Shown here piece after piece: positions 56,645 through 64,000 of a DNA stretch of 64,000 nucleotides; positions within the stretch are counted from its first letter, which is position 1; the number at the start of each line of letters is the position of its first letter. Made by a program: the position numbers and the translations under genes. The notes under the pieces were generated by a model. It was not told the origin of the DNA. It saw only the letters and a list, made by a program, of their open reading frames with translations, and made no database searches. This DNA is from Lysobacteraceae bacterium (GTDB taxonomy: Bacteria > Pseudomonadota > Gammaproteobacteria > Xanthomonadales > Xanthomonadaceae): assembly GCA_026005075.1 (NCBI GenBank), contig BPKJ01000004.1, positions 255,501-319,500 on the forward strand, in the 5' to 3' direction.

Positions 56645-57931
56645 ATGAAGAAAGCCCGCCCAGCGCGTCCGGTCGCCGTCCTCGGCGGCGTGCGCATCCC
56701 CTTCTGCCGCAACAACACCGCCTACGCCGACGTCGGCAACCTCGGCATGTCGATCCGCACCCTCGGCGCCCTCGTCGAGCGTTTCGGCCTGCATGGGGCG
56801 CAGCTGGGCGAGGTGGCCCTGGGCGCGGTGCTCAAGCACGCCTCGGACTGGAATCTGGGCCGCGAGGCCACGCTGTCCTCGGGGCTCTCGCCGCTCACCC
56901 CCGGCATCACCATGCAGCGTGCCTGCGGCACCAGCCTCGATACGGTCATCGCGGTGGCCAACAAGATCGCGCTGGGGCAGATCGAGGCTGGCATCGGCGG
57001 TGGTTCCGACACGACTTCCGATGTGCCGATCGCGGTCAGCAAGCGTTTCCGTCGCCGTCTGCTCGACCTCAACCGCGCACGCACCGCGGCCGAGCGGCTT
57101 GCGGCCCTGAAGGGCTTTTCCCCACGTGAGCTTGTGCCGGAGTTCCCCGGGGTCACCGAGCCGCGTACCGGAAAGAGCATGGGCGAGCACTGCGAGAAGA
57201 TGGCACGGGAATGGCAAATCTCCCGCGCCGACCAGGACCGGCTCGCCTGCGAGTCCCACCACAAGGCCGCGGCCGCCTACGAGCGCGGCTTCTATGCCGA
57301 CCTCGTGGTCCCGTTCCGTGGCGTGCAGCGCGACAACATCCTGCGTCCGGACACTTCGGTGGAGAAGCTCGCGGCGCTGAAGCCCGCCTTCGATCGCACC
57401 TCCGGGCAGGGGACGCTGACCGCCGGCAACTCCACCCCGCTGACCGACGGCGCCTCCGCGGCGCTGCTGGCCTCCGAGGACTGGGCGAAGGAGCGCGGGC
57501 TTCCCATCCAGGCATGGCTGGTCGATGCCCAGGTCGCGGCAGTGGATTTCGTCCACGGTGAAGGCCTGCTGATGGCGCCGGCCTGGGCCGTGGCGCAGCT
57601 GCTCCGGCGCAACGGTCTGAGCCTGCAGGATTTCAACTTCTACGAGATCCACGAGGCCTTCGCCGCGCAGGTGCTGTGCACGCTCAAGGCCTGGGAGGAC
57701 GAGACCTTCTGCCGCGAGCGTCTGGGCTGGGACGGTGCGTTGGGCCCGATCGACCGTGCCCGTCTGAACGTGGTCGGATCCTCGCTGGCGCTGGGTCACC
57801 CGTTTGCCGCCACCGGAGCACGCATCGTGGCCACGGCGGCCAAGCTGCTGGCCGAGAAGGGCAAGGGGCGGGCACTGATCTCGATCTGCACCGCCGGCGG
57901 CATGGGCGTGGCGGCCATTCTCGAGCGCTGA
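56645..57931 (+). CDS. Acetyl-CoA C-acyltransferase (thiolase, FadI-like)
   Basis: A 428-residue degradative thiolase. Nucleophilic Cys in MQRACGTSLDTV (about residue 94), the NxHEAF His in YEIHEAFAAQVL (about 337), GHPFAATGARI (His), and the second Cys in CTAGGMGVAAIL (about 415). Substrate range not readable; length and the QRACGTSLDT block resemble the FadI type of fatty-acid beta-oxidation. A TATGAT hexamer at 56607-56612 may be the -10. Convergent with hemY. Confidence 0.93.
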   Translation: MKKARPARPVAVLGGVRIPFCRNNTAYADVGNLGMSIRTLGALVERFGLHGAQLGEVALGAVLKHASDWNLGREATLSSGLSPLTPGITMQRACGTSLDTVIAVANKIALGQIEAGIGGGSDTTSDVPIAVSKRFRRRLLDLNRARTAAERLAALKGFSPRELVPEFPGVTEPRTGKSMGEHCEKMAREWQISRADQDRLACESHHKAAAAYERGFYADLVVPFRGVQRDNILRPDTSVEKLAALKPAFDRTSGQGTLTAGNSTPLTDGASAALLASEDWAKERGLPIQAWLVDAQVAAVDFVHGEGLLMAPAWAVAQLLRRNGLSLQDFNFYEIHEAFAAQVLCTLKAWEDETFCRERLGWDGALGPIDRARLNVVGSSLALGHPFAATGARIVATAAKLLAEKGKGRALISICTAGGMGVAAILER

Positions 57932-57959
57932 ACGCCGGGGCCCTGGATCGCATCGACCC

Positions 57960-59207
57960 TCAGAGCGTGCGCTGACCGGGCAGCTGCGGCAACCCCATGC
58001 TGCTGCGCTGCTCGGAGACGACCTCCTCCTCCGGCGCACGGAGCAGGGCACGCAGCGGCTCCACCGCCTCCCCACGCGCCGCGCGCAGGGCGTTCCGGTA
58101 GGCCTGCTGGGCACGCGAGGCATCGCCTCGATCGGCATGCAGGTCGCCCAGCGCCTCCCAGGCCTCGACCGGCCGGGCGTCGAGCGCACCGCGCAGGAAG
58201 GCCTCCGCCTTGCCCCACAGCTGCTCGCGATGGCAGAGCCGGCCAAGTGCCAGCAGCAGACCCGGACGCTGCGGTCGCGCCTCCAGCCAGCGCTCGGCAT
58301 GGCGGATCGCCTGGCTTGGCACCTCGTGCTCGAGGCGCCCCCACCACACCGCGAGCCCGTCCTCGTCGTGCCGGTCCAGCACGCGCAGCAGTTCCCTCGC
58401 CGCCAGCGCATCCCGACCGTGACGGCGGGCCGCGGCGGCCAGCGCCTCCAGCACCGAGGGCTGAGCTCGCAGGCGCGATGGCATCGCCGCCCAGGCCGCA
58501 TCGAGCGCCTCTGGCGCTACGGCCTGTTGCAGCGCGGCGACCGCGATTTCGACCTCGATGGCCGCGACCGGCACGCCCTCCCGCTCGCAGGCGCGACGCA
58601 GTCGATGCATCTCCGCCAACGCTTCCACGGCACGGCCGCAGGCCAGAAGGCAGCGTGCGCGCAGGATCCATGCCGCGGGACCCGCCGTCTTGCCGGGCTC
58701 GCCCAGCCTGTGCAGTGCCTGCTCGGGATCCCCCGCGCGCAGCAGCGCCTCGGCCGCGAGCAGACGTGCCAGCGAGGGCGGCCGGTCCAGCGCTTCGAGG
58801 TGATGCCCGATGGCGGCAGCATCCTCGCGGTCGCGTGCACACTCCAGCGCCAGCAGCAGCGCCGCCGGCCGCTGCACCGGATCCCCTGCCGCACGCAGCA
58901 GCTGCCGCTCCGCCCTGGCGAGGCGGCCCTCGCGACGCAGCACGACGCCCTCGGCCAGCCTCGCCCTGGCGCGTGACCTGCGCCGCCTGCGCCACCAGCG
59001 GAAGGGTCCGCGGAGCAGCAGGACCAGGACGCCGACCGCGACCCATGCCAGCACCAGCAGGGCCAGCACCACGGCCAGGCTGGCCTCGATGGACCAGCCG
59101 CGGAAGGTGATCAGCACGTAGCCGGGGTCGACCGCCAGGCGATTCCAGGCCAGGGCACCGGCAAGGCCGAGCGCAAGGGCGGCCAGCAGGAGAAGAAAGG
59201 CTCTCAC
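57960..59207 (-). CDS. hemY: HemY-like heme-biosynthesis-associated TPR protein
   Basis: A 415-residue inner-membrane protein. Two membrane segments at the N-terminus (about 4-22 and 42-66; [24 protein letters not shown] matches the HemY N-terminal domain), an Arg-rich stretch, then TPR-like helices ([41 protein letters not shown]). In Proteobacteria this gene sits with hemX/hemD and is linked to late heme synthesis; it is not protoporphyrinogen oxidase of the same name. Overlaps hemX by 4 bases (59204-59207). Confidence 0.9.
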   Translation of the reverse strand: MRAFLLLLAALALGLAGALAWNRLAVDPGYVLITFRGWSIEASLAVVLALLVLAWVAVGVLVLLLRGPFRWWRRRRRSRARARLAEGVVLRREGRLARAERQLLRAAGDPVQRPAALLLALECARDREDAAAIGHHLEALDRPPSLARLLAAEALLRAGDPEQALHRLGEPGKTAGPAAWILRARCLLACGRAVEALAEMHRLRRACEREGVPVAAIEVEIAVAALQQAVAPEALDAAWAAMPSRLRAQPSVLEALAAAARRHGRDALAARELLRVLDRHDEDGLAVWWGRLEHEVPSQAIRHAERWLEARPQRPGLLLALGRLCHREQLWGKAEAFLRGALDARPVEAWEALGDLHADRGDASRAQQAYRNALRAARGEAVEPLRALLRAPEEEVVSEQRSSMGLPQLPGQRTL

Positions 59208-60295
59208 GGCTGTTCGATCCGCAGCTCCGGCGGGGCCGGGGGTGCACCGCGCCCGGTCGCGAGGGTCGCCCGCATGGCACGCAGCTCGCGCAGCGTCACC
59301 CCGAGCTCCACGCCATCGACCCGCAGCGGCTGGCGGATGGCCTCGTCGAGGATCTGGACCGCCGCGGTCACCGCGGTGGCATCGGGATCGAACAGCTCCC
59401 GGATCTGCTCCCGAGCGTGCCGGAGCTGGTGCCGCCAGCCATCCTCGTCACCGGTTTCCAGCGCCGCCAACGCCAGCTCGAGGCTCAGCTCGAGGCTGGC
59501 CCGGCGGGTGGCCCGCTCGATGGGCGAGAGCAGCAGGTCGGCCTCGCTCAGCCGACGCACCCTGATCAGGGGCTCGAGCAGCTTCAGCAGTCCCGAAGGG
59601 GACTCGGCCTGCATCTCGGACTCGCGCCACGGCAGGCTGGACACGAGTTCGATCAGTCCGGTGATCTGCTGGCGCAGCGCCGGGCGCGGGTCCGGCCCGA
59701 GCTCGGCGAGCGCCTGGCGCTCGGCCTCGAGCGGCGCACGCAGCGCGGCATAGGCCGGATGGTCGATGCGTGCGAGCAATGCCGCGGCATGCTCCAGGGC
59801 ACGTGCCGCCGCGGCGTGGTCGGCCAGCAGCTCGCCCCGCAGTCGCGCCTGCTCGAGGAGGAGCTCGAGATCGTCGAGCTGCAGCTCCAGCCGGCCCTCC
59901 TCGCGCATCTGGCTCAAGGCCGAGACCGCATCCTCGATGCGGCGGCTCCGCTCGGCCAGGCCCAGCAGTTCCTCGCGGGCCACCGCAAGGCCCGCGGATT
60001 GCTGGCCCATGCGTGCCTCGATCTGACGCTGGCGCTCCCTGGCGCCGTCGAGCTCCCGGTCCAGGGCCTCGATGCGGGCGCGCAGCGACTCGAGCTCGAG
60101 CTGCCATTCCGCCTGCGCGCGGTCCGGCTGCGCATCCCATGGCTTCAGCTTCCAGAGCACGGCCGCCGCCGCGCCCGAAACCAGCAGGACCAGCAGGACC
60201 CATGGCCAGACGCGGCGACCCCGCGTGGCGGGCTGCGGGTCGACGGGGACGGAGGCTGGCTGGTCTTGCTCGGACGGTTCCGGAGTCTCGTTCAC
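59204..60295 (-). CDS. hemX: HemX-like protein (uroporphyrinogen-III C-methyltransferase-like membrane protein)
   Basis: A 363-residue protein: disordered acidic/Pro-rich N-terminus, one membrane helix (about 31-49, [20 protein letters not shown]), coiled coil (about 60-115), and a periplasmic helical domain with [20 protein letters not shown] and [23 protein letters not shown], characteristic of HemX. Catalytic methyltransferase motifs are absent. Its role is structural and not settled. Between hemD (36 bases upstream) and hemY. Confidence 0.9.
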   Translation of the reverse strand: MNETPEPSEQDQPASVPVDPQPATRGRRVWPWVLLVLLVSGAAAAVLWKLKPWDAQPDRAQAEWQLELESLRARIEALDRELDGARERQRQIEARMGQQSAGLAVAREELLGLAERSRRIEDAVSALSQMREEGRLELQLDDLELLLEQARLRGELLADHAAAARALEHAAALLARIDHPAYAALRAPLEAERQALAELGPDPRPALRQQITGLIELVSSLPWRESEMQAESPSGLLKLLEPLIRVRRLSEADLLLSPIERATRRASLELSLELALAALETGDEDGWRHQLRHAREQIRELFDPDATAVTAAVQILDEAIRQPLRVDGVELGVTLRELRAMRATLATGRGAPPAPPELRIEQP

Positions 60296-60331
60296 AACAT
60301 CCCGGGGAAGGTTGGCGATGCAGGCTTCATG

Positions 60332-61081
60332 CTACCGGAAGCCCCGATGCTTGGCATGTCGAAGCGTGGCATCCAGCATCGCCGCCGGGCGCGCCGAGGC
60401 GGCGACGGCGACCACCTCGAGCCCGGCGGCTTGCCCCGCCTGCGCAAGGCGCGCGCTGGCCACCACCGCCGGCCAGCCGCGCACGGTGGCGAGGAACCCC
60501 GGGCCCGCCGCCGCGAGGGCCTCGGCGCTGCTCACCCAGACCAGGCGTGGCCCCGGCAGGGCCGCGAGCTGCGCGCACCGCGCCGGCGGGCAAGGGCGGG
60601 GCCGGCGGCGGTAGACCTCGAGCCGATGCACCTGCGCCCCGCGCCGCTGCAACTCCCGCTCCAGCAGGCCACGCCCGCCCTCGCCCGTCGCCAGCACCAC
60701 CTCGGCAGGGCGCTGCAACGGCGGCAAGGCCAGCAGGCCCTCGCTGTCCTGCTGCGCACGCGGATGGATCGCCCTGCCCAGGCCGGCACGCAGCAAGCGC
60801 GCTGCGGTGCCTGCGCCAACCGCCAGCAGCCGTACCGGCAGCGGCCGCGGCCTCAGCCAGCGCGCCAATCCGCGAACGGCGTTGGGGCTGGTCACCACCC
60901 AAAGCGGGCAGGCAAGGGCCTGGGAGGCGAGCACCTCCGCCGGGCGCTTCCACTCGATGCACCACGGTGCCACGCAGTGCAACCGCGCTCCCTGATGCGC
61001 CAGCGAGCGCCTGAGCGAGCTCGCCTCCGCCGCAGGTCGCAGCACGACCACCTGCCAGCCACGCAGCAGATCACCAGCCAT
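60332..61081 (-). CDS. hemD: Uroporphyrinogen-III synthase
   Basis: A 249-residue cytoplasmic enzyme that closes hydroxymethylbilane to uroporphyrinogen III. Low-conservation family: visible [21 protein letters not shown] at the start, [18 protein letters not shown] (the S-x-N-A-V motif), [33 protein letters not shown], and VYRRRP. First gene of hemD-hemX-hemY; hemC is not present in the window. The SD is weak. Confidence 0.9.
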   Translation of the reverse strand: MAGDLLRGWQVVVLRPAAEASSLRRSLAHQGARLHCVAPWCIEWKRPAEVLASQALACPLWVVTSPNAVRGLARWLRPRPLPVRLLAVGAGTAARLLRAGLGRAIHPRAQQDSEGLLALPPLQRPAEVVLATGEGGRGLLERELQRRGAQVHRLEVYRRRPRPCPPARCAQLAALPGPRLVWVSSAEALAAAGPGFLATVRGWPAVVASARLAQAGQAAGLEVVAVAASARPAAMLDATLRHAKHRGFR

Positions 61082-61117
61082 CGCGATCGCCTGCCACCCG
61101 CATCCTCGGGATTGCGT

Positions 61118-61146
61118 ACGATAGCGCCCCGAACCCGCGCTCCCAA
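61118..61146 (-). promoter_or_regulatory. Putative promoter of hemD-hemX-hemY
   Basis: Minus strand: TTGGGA (61146-61141), 17-base spacer, TATCGT (61123-61118); ATG 36 bases further. On the plus strand the overlapping TACGAT (61117-61122) could serve the divergent gene at 61164. Confidence 0.55.
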
Positions 61147-61163
61147 CCTGACAGGCCACCGGG

Positions 61164-61640
61164 ATGCAGCCGATCCATCTCATGGACTCCGCGATCGAGG
61201 CGCTCGAGCGCCGCATGTCGGCCATGCCGCCGGTGGCGGCGATGCAGGTCCGGGTCGAGGGCCTTGCCGAGCACGGCGGCCTCTGCCTGCATGCCCCGCT
61301 CGCCGCCAACGTCAACGACAAGGGCTGCGCCTTCGGGGGCAGCCTCGCCGGACTGATGACCCTCGCCTGCTGGGGCAGCGTGACGCTGGCCCTGGAGCGT
61401 GCCGGACTCGGCGCCGCCGAGGTCTTCGTCCAGGACAGCTCGATCGAGTACCTCACGCCGCTGTACGAGGACCTGCGCGCAGAGGCCCGGCTGGAGCCGG
61501 GCCAGGACTGGACGGGGCTGGTTCGTGCGTTTCGCGAGCGTGGCAGGGCGCGGGCACGGCTCGCGGCGAGCATCCGGAGTCGCGACGGAACGCTTGCCGC
61601 CCGGCTAGACGGGCGTTTCGTCGCGCTCGCAAGGAGCTAG
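61164..61640 (+). CDS. YiiD C-terminal-type (hotdog) thioesterase-like protein
   Basis: A 158-residue protein with a hotdog fold of the YiiD_C type: [20 protein letters not shown] and [19 protein letters not shown] at about 52-90, and [20 protein letters not shown]. Probably acts on acyl thioesters; substrate unknown. Followed by mutM after 8 bases, and divergent from hemD. Confidence 0.83.
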   Translation: MQPIHLMDSAIEALERRMSAMPPVAAMQVRVEGLAEHGGLCLHAPLAANVNDKGCAFGGSLAGLMTLACWGSVTLALERAGLGAAEVFVQDSSIEYLTPLYEDLRAEARLEPGQDWTGLVRAFRERGRARARLAASIRSRDGTLAARLDGRFVALARS

Positions 61641-61648
61641 TTCCCACC

Positions 61649-62461
61649 ATGCCCGAGCTGCCGGAGGTCGAGACGGTCCGCCGCGGCATCGAGCCCCACC
61701 TCGTGGGGCGCCGGGTGAAGGCGGTGCGGGCCCGTCGTGCCGACCTGCGCTGGCCGATCCCCGTGCAGGACCTGCAGGCGCTCCGCGGCCAGACCATCCA
61801 TGCGGTGCGCCGGCGCGCCAAGTACCTGCTGCTCGATTCGGCAGCGGGCACCGTGATCCTGCACCTCGGCATGTCCGGCACCCTGCGCGTGCTGCCCGCG
61901 GACTGCCCCCCAGGCCCGCACGATCACGCCGATCTGGTGCTCGACGACGGTTCCTGCCTGCGCCTGAACGACCCACGGCGCTTTGGCTGTCTGCTCTGGC
62001 AGGCCGCAGGTGGGGAGCACCCGTTGCTGGCCGGGCTGGGGCCCGAGCCGCTCGGCCCGGATTTCGACGGCGCCTACCTGTTTGCGCGATCCCGCCACAG
62101 GCGTGGGCCGGTCAAGGCTTTCCTGATGGATCAGACCGTCGTGGTCGGGGTGGGCAACATCTATGCCGCCGAGGCCCTGTTCGCCGCAGGGATCGACCCA
62201 CGCCGCGCCGCGGGCCGGGTCGGCCTTTCGCGTTACGAGGCACTGGCCTGCGCGGTGCGCGGCATCCTCGGCCAGGCCATCGAACGGGGCGGCACGACCC
62301 TGCGCGACTTCCTCGCCCCGGACGGCGCGCCCGGCTACTTCGAGCAGGAACTGAACGTCTACGGCCGCGCAGGTCAGCCGTGCCGGCGCTGCGGATCGAC
62401 CCTGCGCTCCCTGGCGCTGGCACAGCGATCCACGGTGTTTTGTCCGCGCTGCCAGCACTGA
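61649..62461 (+). CDS. mutM: Formamidopyrimidine-DNA glycosylase (Fpg)
   Basis: A 270-residue base-excision repair enzyme for 8-oxoguanine. Begins [10 protein letters not shown] with the catalytic Pro2 and Glu3, the conserved Lys in RRRAKYLLL (about 58), [39 protein letters not shown], and the C-terminal zinc finger C-R-R-C-G...FCPRC. Length normal. Translation begins shortly after the thioesterase-like gene. Confidence 0.97.
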   Translation: MPELPEVETVRRGIEPHLVGRRVKAVRARRADLRWPIPVQDLQALRGQTIHAVRRRAKYLLLDSAAGTVILHLGMSGTLRVLPADCPPGPHDHADLVLDDGSCLRLNDPRRFGCLLWQAAGGEHPLLAGLGPEPLGPDFDGAYLFARSRHRRGPVKAFLMDQTVVVGVGNIYAAEALFAAGIDPRRAAGRVGLSRYEALACAVRGILGQAIERGGTTLRDFLAPDGAPGYFEQELNVYGRAGQPCRRCGSTLRSLALAQRSTVFCPRCQH

Positions 62462-62600
62462 TGGCTGCGGCCAGCACGAACGCGGGATCCGCGCTCGTGC
62501 TGGCGCCCAGCGGGCTCAGCCCGTATCGTGCAGGGTGCGCGGTCGGCCTGCGTGCAGGAAGGCCGCTGCATACTGGTGTTTCTTCTCGACAGGTCTTTTC

Positions 62601-63812
62601 ATGAACGCATCGCTCTACCAGTGGCTCACCCAGGGTTGGATGGGCAGCCACTGGCTGGTCCTCCTCGTCACCTTCGTGGTGATGGCCCAGGCCACCATCC
62701 TCTCGGTCACCCTCTACCTGCACCGCTGCCAGGCGCACCGCGGGGTCGAGCTTCATCCTCTCGTCAGCCACCCGATGCGGTTCTGGCTGTGGCTGACCAC
62801 GGCGATGGTGACCCGCGAGTGGGTCGCCATCCACCGCAAGCACCACGCCCACTGCGAGACGCCCGAGGATCCGCACAGCCCGCAGGTCCATGGCATCGGC
62901 AAGGTCGTGTTCCAGGGCGTCAAGCTCTACCAGAAAGCCAGCGACGACGCCTCCATCATGGAGAAGTACGGCGCGGGAACGCCCGACGACTGGCTCGAGC
63001 GCAAGGTCTACGCAAGGGTGCCTTCGCTTGGCCCCGCGCTGCTGCTGATCGCCGAGGTCGCGGCCTTCGGCGTCCTCGGCATCACCTTCTGGGCGCTGCA
63101 GATGCTGGTGATTCCGGTGCTCGCCGCGGGCATCGTCAACGGCCTCGGCCACTGGTGGGGCTACCGCAACTTCGAAACCGACGATCGCGCGACCAACCTC
63201 ACGCCCTGGGGCCTGCTCATCGGCGGCGAGGAACTGCACAACAACCATCACGCGTTCCCCAGTTCCGCGCGGTTTGCGCTGCGCCGTTTCGAGTTCGACA
63301 TCGGCTGGGCCGTGCTCCAGGCGCTGCAGAAGCTCGGGCTGGCGCGCGTGCGCCGGGTGGCACCACGGCTCGACATCCGTCCCAATCTCCCGGCCGCGGA
63401 CCTCGACACCCTGCGTGCGCTCATGGTCTGCCGCTACAAGGTGATGACCGACTATTTCCGCTACGTCACCCTGCCGACGCTGCGCGAGGAGGCCTCCGCC
63501 GCGGGAAGGAGCCTGCGCTCGGTGCCGCGCAGGCTGCGCAAGGCGCTTGCCGACGGCGGCCATTGGCTCGACCAGGACGGCCGTGAGCGCTTTGCACAGT
63601 GGCTGCAGGACCATCCTCAGCTGGCCCAGGTTCTGGACCTCCGCGCCCGTCTGCGTGCCATCCACGAGCTCTCGGGTCGCGGCGCCGAGGCCATGCTCGC
63701 GGCGCTGCAGCAATGGTGTGCAGAAGCCGAGGCATCGGGCAACCGAGCGCTCAAGGAGTTTGCCGCGCGGCTGAAGGGCTACGCGCTGGTGCCCTCACCG
63801 GCCCGCGCCTGA
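62601..63812 (+). CDS. Fatty acid desaturase (delta-9, membrane di-iron type)
   Basis: A 403-residue membrane protein with the three histidine boxes HRCQAH (41-46), HRKHH (78-82) and HNNHH (about 213-217), which bind the di-iron centre, and TMs around 18-40, 58-72, 140-172. The C-terminal 130 residues (about 270-403) are helical and extend past the usual desaturase domain. Introduces double bonds in acyl chains. A CATACT hexamer about 27 bases upstream and AGG 7 bases upstream of the ATG fit as -10 and SD. Confidence 0.93.
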   Translation: MNASLYQWLTQGWMGSHWLVLLVTFVVMAQATILSVTLYLHRCQAHRGVELHPLVSHPMRFWLWLTTAMVTREWVAIHRKHHAHCETPEDPHSPQVHGIGKVVFQGVKLYQKASDDASIMEKYGAGTPDDWLERKVYARVPSLGPALLLIAEVAAFGVLGITFWALQMLVIPVLAAGIVNGLGHWWGYRNFETDDRATNLTPWGLLIGGEELHNNHHAFPSSARFALRRFEFDIGWAVLQALQKLGLARVRRVAPRLDIRPNLPAADLDTLRALMVCRYKVMTDYFRYVTLPTLREEASAAGRSLRSVPRRLRKALADGGHWLDQDGRERFAQWLQDHPQLAQVLDLRARLRAIHELSGRGAEAMLAALQQWCAEAEASGNRALKEFAARLKGYALVPSPARA

Positions 63813-63822
63813 GGCGTCCCGC

Positions 63823-64000
63823 TTGCGCTCCCGCCGGGCGACTGCGCGGGCAGGTGCCGGGCTGGGCCTGCTCGCCGCGCTGGCGGTGCTGAGCCCCGGT
63901 CCGGCACGGCCTGGCGCGGATCGGCAAGCCGCCTACTTCGCCCTCCTCGACCGCGATGCGAGCGGCTTCGTGGAGCTGGACGAGTACCTCGCCTACCTGC
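63823..64000 (+). CDS. Secreted EF-hand protein (3' truncated by window end)
   Basis: From the TTG at 63823 (SD GAGG 8 bases upstream, overlapping the desaturase stop region) the frame encodes an Arg-rich n-region, a hydrophobic core (GLGLLAALAVLSPG) and a likely signal cleavage near ARPGA, then an EF-hand loop D-R-D-A-S-G-F-V-E-L-D-E-Y. The gene runs off the window. Ca2+ binding is inferred from the loop; the rest of the protein is not seen. Confidence 0.6.
   Translation, partial: MRSRRATARAGAGLGLLAALAVLSPGPARPGADRQAAYFALLDRDASGFVELDEYLAYL

Overview
The window is chromosomal DNA from a GC-rich (roughly 70%), densely coding Gram-negative bacterium, most likely a gammaproteobacterium of the Xanthomonadales/Lysobacterales type. 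The gene content supports this: lipid A and Kdo enzymes (LpxL-like, WaaA), a type II secretion block (gspC-gspD-gspE), AceK, long-form QueF, hemX-hemY-hemD, oleC/oleD of long-chain olefin synthesis, yceD-rpmF-fabH, and H+-type motA/motB. I found no rRNA, tRNA, CRISPR array, integrase or full insertion sequence. The placement is inferred from gene content only.

Layout. 1-4344: end of a saccharopine-dehydrogenase-like reductase and a giant fused indolepyruvate ferredoxin oxidoreductase. 4345-4853: gene-free, packed with hairpins, including a ~163-bp MITE-like palindrome array. 4854-7832: small genes (HEAGH membrane protein, a secreted Cys-rich repeat protein whose start codons sit in a 9-bp tandem repeat, a thioesterase, an Oxidored-like protein, a macrodomain). 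7845-12292 (minus): gspC-D-E. 12482-17321: two c-di-GMP proteins (HD-GYP; DUF1631-GGDEF-EAL). 17408-22879: tex, then oleC-DUF3293-oleD as overlapping genes. 23031-32904: queF, lpxL-like/waaA divergent pair, PilZ brake protein, amidohydrolase, aceK, CorB-type transporter. 33177-42660: SGNH esterase/oligopeptidase A, an NTE-like patatin, an uncharacterised MotA/TolQ-like plus MotB/OmpA-like pair, uvrD. 42687-51587: uspA, yceD-rpmF-fabH, K+ channel, acetyl-CoA synthetase, cardiolipin synthase, hydrolase, GNAT. 51667-56545: motAB with flanking uncharacterised genes and an LpxL-superfamily protein. 56645-64000: thiolase, hemX-hemY-hemD, YiiD-type thioesterase, mutM, fatty-acid desaturase, start of an EF-hand protein.

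How the genes fit together. Two themes recur: envelope/lipid metabolism (OleC/OleD, LpxL-like proteins, WaaA, FabH, thiolase, desaturase, cardiolipin synthase, patatin) and c-di-GMP/motility (HD-GYP, GGDEF-EAL, PilZ brake, MotA/MotB, plus a second stator-like pair).

Quality note. Six otherwise intact genes carry seven apparent frameshifts. Six of the seven sites are explained by one extra base in a short homopolymer, so sequencing or assembly error is more likely than gene decay. Strong sequence-level signals outside the genes are four genes with a -10-like hexamer exactly six bases before the ATG (probable leaderless mRNAs), and convergent gene pairs whose two stop codons form the arms of one hairpin.
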